Assembly: GCA_900757295.1 (NCBI GenBank)
Contig: CAAENH010000006.1
Span: forward strand, 1 to 6,173
Origin: Bacilli bacterium
GTDB lineage: Bacteria; Bacillota_I; Bacilli_A; RF39; UBA660
Length of the DNA stretch: 6,173 bases
Direction of reading: 5' to 3'
Made by a program: the position numbers and the translations under genes. Shown piece after piece: positions 1-5,314 of the stretch (positions within the stretch are counted from its first letter, which is position 1; every line of letters starts with the position of its first letter). The notes beneath the pieces were generated by a model, which saw only the letters and a list, made by a program, of their open reading frames with translations, was not told the DNA's origin and did not search any database.

Positions 1-730
1 CCCCTAATAAAAGAACACTTAATGGAATTTGATATTTTTTAAATAAATTAACTAAATCTTTGATATCTTCAAAAGAATATGCTTGATTTTTATTCCACCA
101 AATTCCTAAAGCGTATCTTGGTAATAATGGAGGGTTACCTGTTAAATGAAAGTAATCTCTTAAACATAAACCAAAATCTCTTTTATACATAAATAAATAT
201 ATATCTGTTCTAATAGCATCTCTTTTTATCAAGCCACCTTCATCATCTATAACTAATGTTTTAGAATCATCCAATGTGGCAAAACCATCTGTTGAGTATA
301 GTCCTTTTTCTAATTTTACATTGCCTTCTGTATCATCTAAGCTAAAAGCACTGCCATTAAAGTTTCTAGCTTCAGGATGATTATAATACCAAATTTTACC
401 AGTGTTGTTTAAAGAAACTTTTAAATTAGCATCTGGAGCTATTTTAGATCCTTGAAATGGTTTTTCTTTAATATATTGCAATTTAAAATATTTAGTAGTA
501 ATAACTAAGAACTTTTCATCTTCTTGAACATCCATTTGCGGCACATCAAAGTTACGATTTATTACTAATTCAGTTGGTCTATCTAAAAACTTAGAATCTG
601 AAGCATATTCTAATCTTAATAATAAGTCACTTAAAACTGTAATACGGTAGTATTTTCCTTGAAAAATAGCTTCTTTTTTACTTATAGAATTAGTTTGATC
701 TATTTTTAAATATTCTGGTAATTCACTCAT
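1..730 (-). CDS. Glycoside hydrolase family 31 (alpha-glucosidase/alpha-xylosidase type), N-terminal part
   Basis: I read 243 codons from the ATG at 730 down to the left edge, so the gene is cut at its C-terminal side. Residues 1 to about 190 look like the N-terminal beta-sandwich of GH31 enzymes, including the typical YSTDGFATLDDS stretch (145-156). Residues 192-212 (DYFHLTGNPPLLPRYALGIWW) are the hallmark entry into the catalytic TIM barrel, followed by IPLSVLLLG (235-243). The nucleophile and acid/base aspartates lie outside the window, so activity and substrate cannot be judged. No signal peptide is visible, so the enzyme should act in the cytoplasm on imported alpha-linked oligosaccharides or glycosides. 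The start is well supported by AGAGGTGA about six bases upstream. The upstream neighbour on the same strand is an MFS transporter, which would suit uptake followed by hydrolysis. Family call is secure; alpha-glucosidase versus alpha-xylosidase is open. Confidence 0.92.
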   Translation of the reverse strand, partial: MSELPEYLKIDQTNSISKKEAIFQGKYYRITVLSDLLLRLEYASDSKFLDRPTELVINRNFDVPQMDVQEDEKFLVITTKYFKLQYIKEKPFQGSKIAPDANLKVSLNNTGKIWYYNHPEARNFNGSAFSLDDTEGNVKLEKGLYSTDGFATLDDSKTLVIDDEGGLIKRDAIRTDIYLFMYKRDFGLCLRDYFHLTGNPPLLPRYALGIWWNKNQAYSFEDIKDLVNLFKKYQIPLSVLLLG

Positions 731-753
731 AAGCATTCACCTCTATTATTTTT

Positions 754-762
754 ATAATAGCA
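754..762 (-). promoter_or_regulatory. Candidate extended -10 promoter of the GH31 gene
   Basis: On the minus strand this reads TGCTATTAT, one base from the extended -10 consensus TGnTATAAT. Transcription would begin near 747, leaving a leader of about 17 bases that just contains the ribosome binding site. No good -35 lies at 16-18 bases; the place is taken by AATAGAA repeats. AT-rich background makes chance matches likely. Confidence 0.45.
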
Positions 763-766
763 TTAT

Positions 767-791
767 TTCTATTTTTTTTCTATTAATAGAA
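767..791. repeat. AATAGAA half-site cluster with a 14-bp palindrome, candidate operator
   Basis: TTCTATTAATAGAA at 778-791 is a perfect palindrome. A further TTCTATT copy lies at 767-773, exactly 11 bases (about one helical turn) from the copy at 778-784. The cluster covers the -35 region of the GH31 promoter candidate. A second small inverted repeat, CTATTAT-TTTT-ATAATAG, lies at 743-760 over the likely start of transcription. These could be binding sites of a sugar-responsive repressor, but no regulator gene for them is in view and low complexity may explain them. Confidence 0.35.
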
Positions 792-808
792 TAATATTTT
801 ACATTATG

Positions 809-1918
809 TTACTCATACTCTATTTTGATAAAACCACTAAGTAAAATAAATAATAAACAAATATATAATATAGTTCTTATTTTAAAGGAAAATATTAGAA
901 AGAATGTTATGATAAATATTCTAGAAATATTATATAGTATTTCCATATATAAGAAATAACTACTACCTTCTTTTTGGCCTCTTAAAACATATAAAATATT
1001 GGTTACTGTAGTTTCGTATAATTTAATAAATATTCCTTCTAGAAAAACAATTATTAAAACAAGATATTTATTAGATATTATCATATCTAATAGTAGTATA
1101 GAACTTAATAAAATTGCAGATATTTTTAAATAGTTTAGATTATCATTTTCATCTATTTTTAAAGAAAAAAAGTAAATAAATACTATACTAGCTAAACCTG
1201 TAATTAAATATAATAATCCTATGTAGGAATAACTATTATCTACAAAAATATAAATATATAGCGGGTATAAAGAAAAAAATATTATTTTAAATTGTTCTAA
1301 TACAAAAAAGATTTTATTAGAAAATTTTATCTTTTTTGATATTTCTTTTAAAGTATGCTTTTCTTGTACTTTTTCTTCTTTTATTTTATAGATAAATAAT
1401 ACTCCTATTAAATAAATTATAGTTGCTATAATAGCAATAAAGATTTTACTAAAGCGGTCTAACATTATAGATGAGAAGATTGAAGATAACATATTTGCTA
1501 ATATTGTAGCAATTAATATGCCACCTACTTTTTTACCAATTTTTTGATTTTCTAGTACTACACCAGCATAGTTATGTCTTCCTATATAATAAAAAACATT
1601 AGTTAAACTACTAAGTAAAGAAACTAATAAAAAGTATATTACGTTCTTTTTTAATATTCCTACTAAAAAATACATAGCAATAAATATAAAGGCACTAATT
1701 ATAATTAGATATTTAAAACCATATTTTTTGCCAAATTTTGTAGCAGGTATACTTACTATGATATTTAAAAGAGATGTAATTAATAAATATAATAATATAT
1801 GAGTCAAATTATAGTTTAGTTTATATAAAATAACAGGCATGAAAAGTTCTACTGAATATTTAGCAAACATAGTAAAAAAGACAAATAAATTAAATTTTTT
1901 TATATTAGATAATTGCAA
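809..1918 (-). CDS. Major facilitator superfamily transporter, 12 predicted membrane helices
   Basis: This is a very hydrophobic protein of 369 residues from the TTG start chosen here. Counting from that start, about twelve membrane segments can be drawn: 9-35, 39-59, 69-88, 93-115, 132-153, 157-178, then a basic cytoplasmic loop 179-205, then 205-227, 231-253, 262-281, 285-305, 322-344 and 347-365. The loop between helices 2 and 3 (PATKFGKKYGFKYLI) is a recognisable MFS motif A. The 6+6 layout with a charged central loop is typical of the superfamily; the length is on the short side. Substrate is not readable from sequence. The GH31 gene 78 bases downstream on the same strand suggests a sugar or glycoside, as an inference. 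The longest frame begins at GTG 1927, but that GTG is part of the ribosome binding site AGGTGA (1929-1924); TTG 1918 sits five bases after it. A TAG directly before GTG 1927 excludes a longer start. Confidence 0.85.
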   Translation of the reverse strand: MQLSNIKKFNLFVFFTMFAKYSVELFMPVILYKLNYNLTHILLYLLITSLLNIIVSIPATKFGKKYGFKYLIIISAFIFIAMYFLVGILKKNVIYFLLVSLLSSLTNVFYYIGRHNYAGVVLENQKIGKKVGGILIATILANMLSSIFSSIMLDRFSKIFIAIIATIIYLIGVLFIYKIKEEKVQEKHTLKEISKKIKFSNKIFFVLEQFKIIFFSLYPLYIYIFVDNSYSYIGLLYLITGLASIVFIYFFSLKIDENDNLNYLKISAILLSSILLLDMIISNKYLVLIIVFLEGIFIKLYETTVTNILYVLRGQKEGSSYFLYMEILYNISRIFIITFFLIFSFKIRTILYICLLFILLSGFIKIEYE

Positions 1919-1923
1919 TTTTA

Positions 1924-1929
1924 TCACCT
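1924..1929 (-). promoter_or_regulatory. Ribosome binding site AGGTGA that moves the MFS start to TTG 1918
   Basis: Minus-strand AGGTGA is followed by TAAAA and then TTG. The in-frame GTG inside this element has no Shine-Dalgarno sequence of its own (only A/T-rich sequence precedes it). Confidence 0.65.
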
Positions 1930-1937
1930 AAATATAG

Positions 1938-1947
1938 TTTGATCAAA
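1938..1947. repeat. TTTGATCAAA palindrome between divergent genes
   Basis: This perfect 10-bp palindrome lies between the divergent MFS and radical SAM genes and could be an operator. Part of it, TTGATC (1939-1944), resembles a -35 element, but with a 19-base spacer to the TATAAT at 1964-1969. A palindrome this short is weak evidence in such AT-rich DNA. Confidence 0.25.
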
Positions 1948-1960
1948 AAATTAAAATTAA

Positions 1961-1969
1961 TGTTATAAT
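1961..1969 (+). promoter_or_regulatory. Extended -10 promoter TGTTATAAT of the radical SAM gene
   Basis: This is a perfect match to the extended -10 consensus TGnTATAAT. Transcription should begin near 1976, so the leader before ATG 1986 would be only about ten bases, with the GGTGG ribosome binding site at its very 5' end. A weak -35 (TTGATC, 1939-1944, spacer 19) is present, but extended -10 promoters often need none. Confidence 0.65.
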
Positions 1970-1975
1970 TTAGTT

Positions 1976-1980
1976 GGTGG
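1976..1980 (+). promoter_or_regulatory. Ribosome binding site GGTGG for ATG 1986
   Basis: GGTGG lies five bases before ATG 1986. The longer frame from TTG 1974 would have to translate this site and would start at or before the predicted transcript start, so it is unlikely. Confidence 0.65.
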
Positions 1981-1985
1981 TTGTT

Positions 1986-2903
1986 ATGTTTAATAAAACT
2001 TTAGATAATAAAAGATATCATACTCTAAATTACTATTACGAAAATAAGTTTCATAATAAAGTTTGTAAAGTTAGTTTAAATGGTAATTTTTCTTGTCCTA
2101 ATTATAAAAATAATCGCGGGTGTATATTTTGCTCTTTATCAGGAAGTGGTGAATTTGGTGGAGATAAAAATGAACCATTAAATGTTCAATTTGATAAAGT
2201 TAGTAAAATGATGTTAAAAAAATGGCCTAATGCTAAGTTTATTGCTTATTTTCAGGCAAATACTAATACTTATGCGCCATTAAATATTTTGAAAGAAAAA
2301 TATGAAACTGCTTTAGGCTTTGATAATGTTATTGGAATAAGTATTGCAACAAGATGTGATGCTATTAGTGATGAAGTTCTTGATTATTTAGATGAATTAA
2401 ATAAAAAAACTTTTCTAACTGTAGAATTAGGCTTACAATCCATGCATGAAAAAACTCTAAGTTTAATCAATCGAGGACATGATTTAAAAAGTTTTGAATC
2501 TATGGTAAAAAAATTACAACAAAGAAAAATTAATGTTGTTGTTCATATAATTAATGGACTTCCCCATGAAACAAAGGAAGATATGATTAATACTGCAAAA
2601 TATTTGAATAGTTTAAATATAGATGGTATAAAAATTCATATGTTATATATTTTAAAAAATACAAAGTTGGCAGATATGTTTAACAAAGGAAAATTTCATA
2701 TTTTAACTAAAGAAGAATATATTGATATTGTTTGTGATCAGTTAACTTATTTAAATGAGAATATAGTTATTCATCGTATTACAGGTGATCCTAAAATTGA
2801 TGATTTGATAGAACCTAAATGGTTAGTAAAAAAGTTTTGTGTTTTAAATGATATTGATAAGGAAATGAAAAAAAGAAATATTTATCAAGGAAAAAACTGT
2901 TAA
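1986..2903 (+). CDS. ytqA: Radical SAM protein, YhcC/YtqA (TIGR01212) family, probable tRNA wobble-uridine modification enzyme
   Basis: 305 residues from ATG 1986, near the usual length for the family. The [4Fe-4S]-binding cysteines are Cys37, Cys46 and Cys49 (C-x8-C-x2-C), within FSCPNYKNNRGCIFCS. Further family signatures follow: GSGEFGG (53-59), YFQANTNTYAPL (88-99), ATRCDAI (121-127), VELGLQSMHE (146-155), INRGHD (161-166), HIINGLPHET (187-196), KIHMLYILKNT (216-226) and a C-terminal HRITGDP (263-269). All residues expected for a working enzyme seem present. From memory, B. subtilis YtqA has been named MnmL and acts in the side branch that makes mnm5-type uridine at tRNA position 34 together with the methyltransferase YtqB/MnmM; no ytqB-like gene is adjacent here. 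The gene is single, with its own extended -10 promoter, and ends inside a terminator stem shared with the convergent DUF2238 gene seven bases away. Confidence 0.92.
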   Translation: MFNKTLDNKRYHTLNYYYENKFHNKVCKVSLNGNFSCPNYKNNRGCIFCSLSGSGEFGGDKNEPLNVQFDKVSKMMLKKWPNAKFIAYFQANTNTYAPLNILKEKYETALGFDNVIGISIATRCDAISDEVLDYLDELNKKTFLTVELGLQSMHEKTLSLINRGHDLKSFESMVKKLQQRKINVVVHIINGLPHETKEDMINTAKYLNSLNIDGIKIHMLYILKNTKLADMFNKGKFHILTKEEYIDIVCDQLTYLNENIVIHRITGDPKIDDLIEPKWLVKKFCVLNDIDKEMKKRNIYQGKNC

Positions 2904-2932
2904 TAACATTTTATTTATTAACAGTTTGTTTT
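2894..2932. terminator. Bidirectional terminator shared by two convergent genes
   Basis: AAACTGTTAATAA (2894-2906) and TTATTAACAGTTT (2915-2927) form a perfect 13-bp stem with an 8-base loop (2907-2914). Read on the minus strand, the stem runs into six T (complement of the A-run 2891-2896, partly stem), a good terminator. Read on the plus strand, it is followed by GTTTT. The last codons of the radical SAM gene (Asn-Cys-stop, ending 2903) form the left arm. The last codons of the minus-strand gene (Gln-Thr-Val-Asn-Lys) form the right arm. Confidence 0.85.
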
Positions 2933-3711
2933 AGTTTAGGGACAAAGTATTTAACAACTTGTCCTTCTTTTCTGCCATTAATATAACAATAACCAATTAT
3001 AGAAAATATTATTGCTCCCACGCAATTAACCATCATATCTTTAATTGTGTCATTTATTCCAATATCTAAATATCCTCCATTTATAACAATAGTTTCTTTT
3101 TTATTGTCTATTTTGCCCTCTATTATCGTTTTATCAATATCTTTAATTAGAATAGCTACATTTTCATTTTTCTCATTCAAAGCTACACTGGAAATATTTC
3201 TTACTATTTTATCTTTTTGCATATCAGTATATGTTAATTTATCAAAAGTATATTCAAAGAATTCCCAACAAACGCCAACAGTCATTGAAAAACAAAAAGC
3301 AACTAATGATACAAAGGTTGGTGATAGCATTATATGAAACTTATCACTTCGGTTTAGGATATCTATTAAAGAAAATCCAATAGCAGCCATTAAAAAACCA
3401 TTTATAGTATGTAAAATTGTATCCCAATGAGGAAATGTACCATAGAAGTTTCTTACTTCGCCTAATATTTCAGCACTAAAGATAAATAATAGAATTATAA
3501 TTTCTAGAGCATTAGGTAATTCAATATGAAGTTTTTTATCTACTATTGTAGGAATCATAAAAAGTATAAGGGTTAAAATACAAAGAAATACATTATTATA
3601 ATTTTTATGTATTAATTGAAATACTAATGAAACAATTACAAAAAATCGCAATATAAAATATATAATAGCATTTCTAGTTCTTATTTTTTTATTTTGTTTT
3701 TTACTACTCAT
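2911..3711 (-). CDS. DUF2238/YjdF-like multi-pass membrane protein
   Basis: 266 residues. A basic N-terminus (SSKKQNKKIRTR) is followed by hydrophobic segments at about 14-34, 39-57, 67-84, 99-118, 130-148 and, after a long polar stretch, 227-245. That stretch (about 159-225) should lie on one side of the membrane. Conserved polar residues sit in or next to helices: FPHWDTILHTINGF (93-106, with Trp96, Asp97, His101) and GVCWEFFEYTFD (146-157, with Trp149, Glu150, Glu153), then DMQKD (163-167) and GYLDIGINDTIKDMMVNCVGA (213-233). These resemble the DUF2238 family, whose role is not known to me; the His/Asp/Glu pattern hints at metal or proton chemistry, as speculation only. AGAAGG lies eight bases before the ATG. 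It follows the 62-residue gene by 42 bases and may share its transcript, although a TGTTATTAT extended -10 lies in that gap. Confidence 0.8.
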   Translation of the reverse strand: MSSKKQNKKIRTRNAIIYFILRFFVIVSLVFQLIHKNYNNVFLCILTLILFMIPTIVDKKLHIELPNALEIIILLFIFSAEILGEVRNFYGTFPHWDTILHTINGFLMAAIGFSLIDILNRSDKFHIMLSPTFVSLVAFCFSMTVGVCWEFFEYTFDKLTYTDMQKDKIVRNISSVALNEKNENVAILIKDIDKTIIEGKIDNKKETIVINGGYLDIGINDTIKDMMVNCVGAIIFSIIGYCYINGRKEGQVVKYFVPKLKQTVNK

Positions 3712-3733
3712 AATAAAACCTTCTTTAATTAAT

Positions 3734-3742
3734 ATAATAACA
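3734..3742 (-). promoter_or_regulatory. Candidate extended -10 promoter of the DUF2238 gene
   Basis: Minus-strand TGTTATTAT is one base off TGnTATAAT. The predicted transcript start near 3727 gives a leader of about 16 bases carrying the AGAAGG ribosome binding site (3724-3719). No convincing -35 is present. It would let the membrane protein be made independently of the upstream small gene. Confidence 0.4.
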
Positions 3743-3753
3743 TATCCAATAGT

Positions 3754-3942
3754 TTATTTGTTATTTTTTACTATTAGTTTCATTAAATGTTCAGAACATT
3801 CAAGTAGTTTTCTGTTATAATAATCTATCTTTTTTTTTACAAGAAAATAATTAAACAATCCATACTTAGTATTTTTTAGTTCTTCTATTTGATTCTGAAT
3901 TGGTTTTATAACCTTTATATAATAATATTCTACTTCATCCAT
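3754..3942 (-). CDS. Small hypothetical protein, 62 residues
   Basis: I do not recognise this protein. It is soluble, rich in Lys, Tyr and Asn, and has no signal peptide or membrane helix. Composition suggests mainly alpha-helix, perhaps a two-helix hairpin: about 3-25 (with EVEYYYIKVIKPIQNQIEEL) and 32-58, separated by the turn NTKYGLFN. One cysteine (Cys49). The case for a real gene is strong despite its size: AGGAG lies seven bases before the ATG, and a perfect extended -10 promoter (TGCTATAAT) sits just upstream with a predicted leader of about 13 bases. It is divergent from an XRE repressor gene, with an inverted repeat between them, so it is probably the first gene of a repressor-controlled unit with the DUF2238 gene behind it. 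It could be a toxin-like or accessory partner, but nothing in the sequence shows this. Confidence 0.75.
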   Translation of the reverse strand: MDEVEYYYIKVIKPIQNQIEELKNTKYGLFNYFLVKKKIDYYNRKLLECSEHLMKLIVKNNK

Positions 3943-3962
3943 ATTTTTACTCCTACTAAAGT

Positions 3963-3971
3963 ATTATAGCA
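3963..3971 (-). promoter_or_regulatory. Extended -10 promoter TGCTATAAT of the 62-residue gene
   Basis: Minus-strand TGCTATAAT matches the extended -10 consensus fully. Transcription should start near 3956, about 13 bases before the ATG, with the AGGAG ribosome binding site inside that leader. The -35 position (about 3986-3991) falls inside the TTAAGTA-T-TACTTAA inverted repeat, so a bound repressor would block it. Confidence 0.65.
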
Positions 3972-3978
3972 TAATTTA

Positions 3979-3993
3979 TTAAGTATTACTTAA
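3979..3993. promoter_or_regulatory. Inverted repeat TTAAGTA-T-TACTTAA, likely operator of the XRE regulator
   Basis: Two perfect 7-bp arms flank one central base, in the divergent region between the 62-residue gene and the XRE gene. This size and symmetry suits a dimeric HTH repressor. It overlaps the -35 region of the leftward promoter and also a TTAACA (3990-3995) that could be the -35 of the rightward promoter. Control of both genes, including autoregulation, is inferred. Confidence 0.5.
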
Positions 3994-4028
3994 CAGAATA
4001 ATTTTATGCATTTAGCTAAAATATTAAT

Positions 4029-4034
4029 AGGTGA
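4029..4034 (+). promoter_or_regulatory. Ribosome binding site AGGTGA that places the XRE start at ATG 4039
   Basis: AGGTGA lies four bases before ATG 4039. The in-frame ATG at 4006 has only AT-rich sequence before it and no Shine-Dalgarno match. A TTTAGCTAAA palindrome (4011-4020) lies in the leader. Confidence 0.6.
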
Positions 4035-4038
4035 TGTT

Positions 4039-4287
4039 ATGACTACTTTTAAAAGAGATTTTAGCTTTCTTGATAAAGATGATATTAAAAAAAATATTTC
4101 TAAAAATATTAGAAAATATCGTGAAGAAGCTGGCATTACTCAAGAACAGTTAGCTATAGATATTGGAATATCACCTGATTATTTAAGAAGATTTGAAACT
4201 AATAATGGAAAAGAAGGATTATCAATTCATAGTTTATATAAAATTTCTGTTGTTCTTGATATTCCTGTTGATAAATTTTTAGAATAA
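4039..4287 (+). CDS. XRE/Cro-family helix-turn-helix transcriptional regulator
   Basis: 82 residues from ATG 4039 (93 if ATG 4006 were used). After a short N-terminal tail (MTTFKRDFSFLDKDD), residues 17-82 form a single HTH domain of the lambda Cro/C1 type. They contain IRKYREEAGITQEQLAIDIGIS (helices 1-2), SPDYLRRFETN (recognition helix, about 45-55) and SLYKISVVLDIPVDKFLE (helices 4-5). There is no extra ligand or protease domain, so it should act as a plain DNA-binding dimer. It is divergent from the 62-residue gene across a perfect inverted repeat, which fits a local repressor that also controls itself. No clear promoter is seen: TTAACA (3990-3995) and TAAAAT (4017-4022) are 21 bases apart, too far for a standard promoter. 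A weak A/T inverted repeat follows the stop, without a T-run. Confidence 0.9.
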   Translation: MTTFKRDFSFLDKDDIKKNISKNIRKYREEAGITQEQLAIDIGISPDYLRRFETNNGKEGLSIHSLYKISVVLDIPVDKFLE

Positions 4288-4311
4288 TTTTAAATTTATA
4301 CATAAAAATTA

Positions 4312-4341
4312 TTGACATTAATTATAATATTAGTATATAAT
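4312..4341 (+). promoter_or_regulatory. Promoter of tRNA-Asn (TTGACA-18-TATAAT)
   Basis: A perfect -35 TTGACA (4312-4317) and a perfect -10 TATAAT (4336-4341) are separated by 18 bases. Transcription would begin near 4348, about five bases before the mature tRNA. It is the only consensus -35/-10 pair seen in the window, as expected for a strong stable-RNA gene. Confidence 0.85.
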
Positions 4342-4352
4342 TAGTGAGTAAT

Positions 4353-4428
4353 GCCTGATTAGCTCAGTCGGTAGAGCGCACGGCTGTTAACCGTTAGGTC
4401 GTAGGTTCGAGTCCTACATCAGGCGCCA
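4353..4428 (+). tRNA. tRNA-Asn (anticodon GTT)
   Basis: 76 bases with the full cloverleaf. The acceptor stem pairs GCCTGAT (4353-4359) with ATCAGGC (4418-4424). The D stem is GCTC/GAGC (4362-4365, 4374-4377) and the T stem GTAGG/CCTAC (4401-4405, 4413-4417) with loop TTCGAGT. The anticodon loop CTGTTAA (4384-4390) carries GTT at 4386-4388, which reads the Asn codons AAC and AAT. The discriminator base is G and the CCA end is encoded (4426-4428). The outermost anticodon-stem pair is a C-T mismatch (4379/4395); the other four pairs are intact. It stands alone rather than in a tRNA cluster, with its own promoter and terminator. Confidence 0.96.
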
Positions 4429-4438
4429 TTTAGATATT

Positions 4439-4464
4439 AACAAAGCTTATTGCTTTGTTTTTTT
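4439..4464 (+). terminator. Rho-independent terminator of tRNA-Asn
   Basis: AACAAAGC (4439-4446) and GCTTTGTT (4452-4459) form an 8-bp stem with loop TTATT, running into seven T (4458-4464). It begins ten bases after the CCA end. Confidence 0.9.
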
Positions 4465-4467
4465 CAT

Positions 4468-4505
4468 AAAAAAAGCAGTTTATTCAAAATTTTGAGGATA
4501 AACTG
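4468..4505 (-). terminator. Rho-independent terminator of the sigma-RluA operon
   Basis: On the minus strand CAGTTTAT (4505-4498) pairs with ATAAACTG (4483-4476), followed by C and seven T (complement of 4474-4468). The loop contains the palindrome TCAAAATTTTGA, which can add inner pairing. The stem includes the last codons and the stop codon of the RluA-type gene. It lies back to back with the tRNA terminator. Confidence 0.75.
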
Positions 4506-5304
4506 TTTTTAATTTTAATCTTTTTTTAGTTATGGGATGAATAAATTCTAAACTGTACGCGTGTAAATACATTCTTTTTGCCTTGATATTGCCATATTTT
4601 TTATCTCCAATAATTGAATGATTTATATTAGCCAATTGTAATCTAATTTGATTTTTTCGCCCTGTTTTTATATCTATATCCAATAATGTTTTATTATGAT
4701 AATTCTTTTTTACATAAATATTAGTTATTGCTAGCTTTCCATTTTGAATATTTGTAATATAACTTTCATTTATTTTATTTATACCTATATAATTTTTTAA
4801 AGTCATATCTTCTTTTATATTTCCTGAAACTAAAGCAATATATTTTCTAATAACTAAATCATTCCAGTTTTTTTGCAGTTCTTCTTTTACCTTTATATTT
4901 TTAGCAAACATTATTATTCCTGATGTATCTTTATCTAAACGATGAATTATATAAATCTTATTATTTTTGCTTTTACTTTTAACATATTTAGAAACAATGT
5001 TATATAAAGTTCTATCTTTTTCTTTTTCTGTTGCAATAGTAAGCAAGTTCTCTGGTTTATTTACTACTATTAAATCTTTATCTTCATAAATTATTTCTAT
5101 ATTTTTATAATCTTTAATATAATTATCTATTATATGAATTGTATCTTTTTCTTTTAAAAGATAGTTAAATTTTGTAACTACCCTATCATTAACTAAAATA
5201 TGTTCATTTTTTAACAACGATTTTATATTATTTTTGGAAATATTGCTTAATTTACTATAAAGATATTTAAGTAATTCTTCATTTTTTTCTACTATGTACT
5301 CCAT
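4480..5304 (-). CDS. RluA-family pseudouridine synthase with N-terminal S4 domain
   Basis: 274 residues, slightly short for the family. An S4-like RNA-binding region covers about 10-60 (NIKSLLKNEHILVNDRVV at 26-43). The catalytic domain starts near 68 with IIYEDKDLIVVNKPENLLTI, and holds motif II IHRLDKDTSGIIMFAK (120-135). Asp124 is the expected nucleophile, converting uridine in rRNA or tRNA to pseudouridine. TGRKNQIRLQL (214-224) corresponds to the usual TGRTHQIRVH, with Asn in place of His; GDKKYG (233-238) is also typical. The exact target (RluD-, RluC- or tRNA-type) cannot be told. GTGGAG lies about six bases before the ATG and directly after the TAG of the sigma-factor gene, only ten bases upstream, so the two are co-transcribed and probably translationally coupled. 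The terminator overlaps its last codons. Confidence 0.92.
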   Translation of the reverse strand: MEYIVEKNEELLKYLYSKLSNISKNNIKSLLKNEHILVNDRVVTKFNYLLKEKDTIHIIDNYIKDYKNIEIIYEDKDLIVVNKPENLLTIATEKEKDRTLYNIVSKYVKSKSKNNKIYIIHRLDKDTSGIIMFAKNIKVKEELQKNWNDLVIRKYIALVSGNIKEDMTLKNYIGINKINESYITNIQNGKLAITNIYVKKNYHNKTLLDIDIKTGRKNQIRLQLANINHSIIGDKKYGNIKAKRMYLHAYSLEFIHPITKKRLKLKTVYPQNFE

Positions 5305-5314
5305 ACATTCTCCA

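Noticed and set aside
731..808. Riboswitch or terminator between the MFS and GH31 genes
   Set aside because: 78 bases with only short A/T palindromes; no hairpin followed by a T-run on the minus strand and no structured aptamer-like sequence.
3047..3337. 96-codon plus-strand open frame
   Set aside because: It lies wholly antisense to the well-supported DUF2238-like gene, has no good ribosome binding site, and its hydrophobic product is a mirror of that gene's codons.
4006..4038. Longer N-terminus of the XRE regulator from ATG 4006
   Set aside because: No Shine-Dalgarno sequence precedes it, while AGGTGA precedes ATG 4039; the extra residues are not part of the HTH domain.
3754..4287. Toxin-antitoxin pair (XRE antitoxin plus 62-residue toxin)
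   Set aside because: The genes are divergent rather than overlapping in one operon, and the small protein shows no RelE/HigB, HipA or other known toxin features.
4283..4313. Inverted repeat AATAATTTT/AAAATTATT after the XRE gene as terminator
   Set aside because: Pure A/T stem with a 13-base loop and no T-run; it runs directly into the tRNA promoter -35. Too weak to call.
4353..4428. tRNA-Asn as an integration site (att) for a mobile element
   Set aside because: No integrase gene and no repeat of the tRNA 3' end are seen in the window; the downstream terminator and operon look undisturbed.
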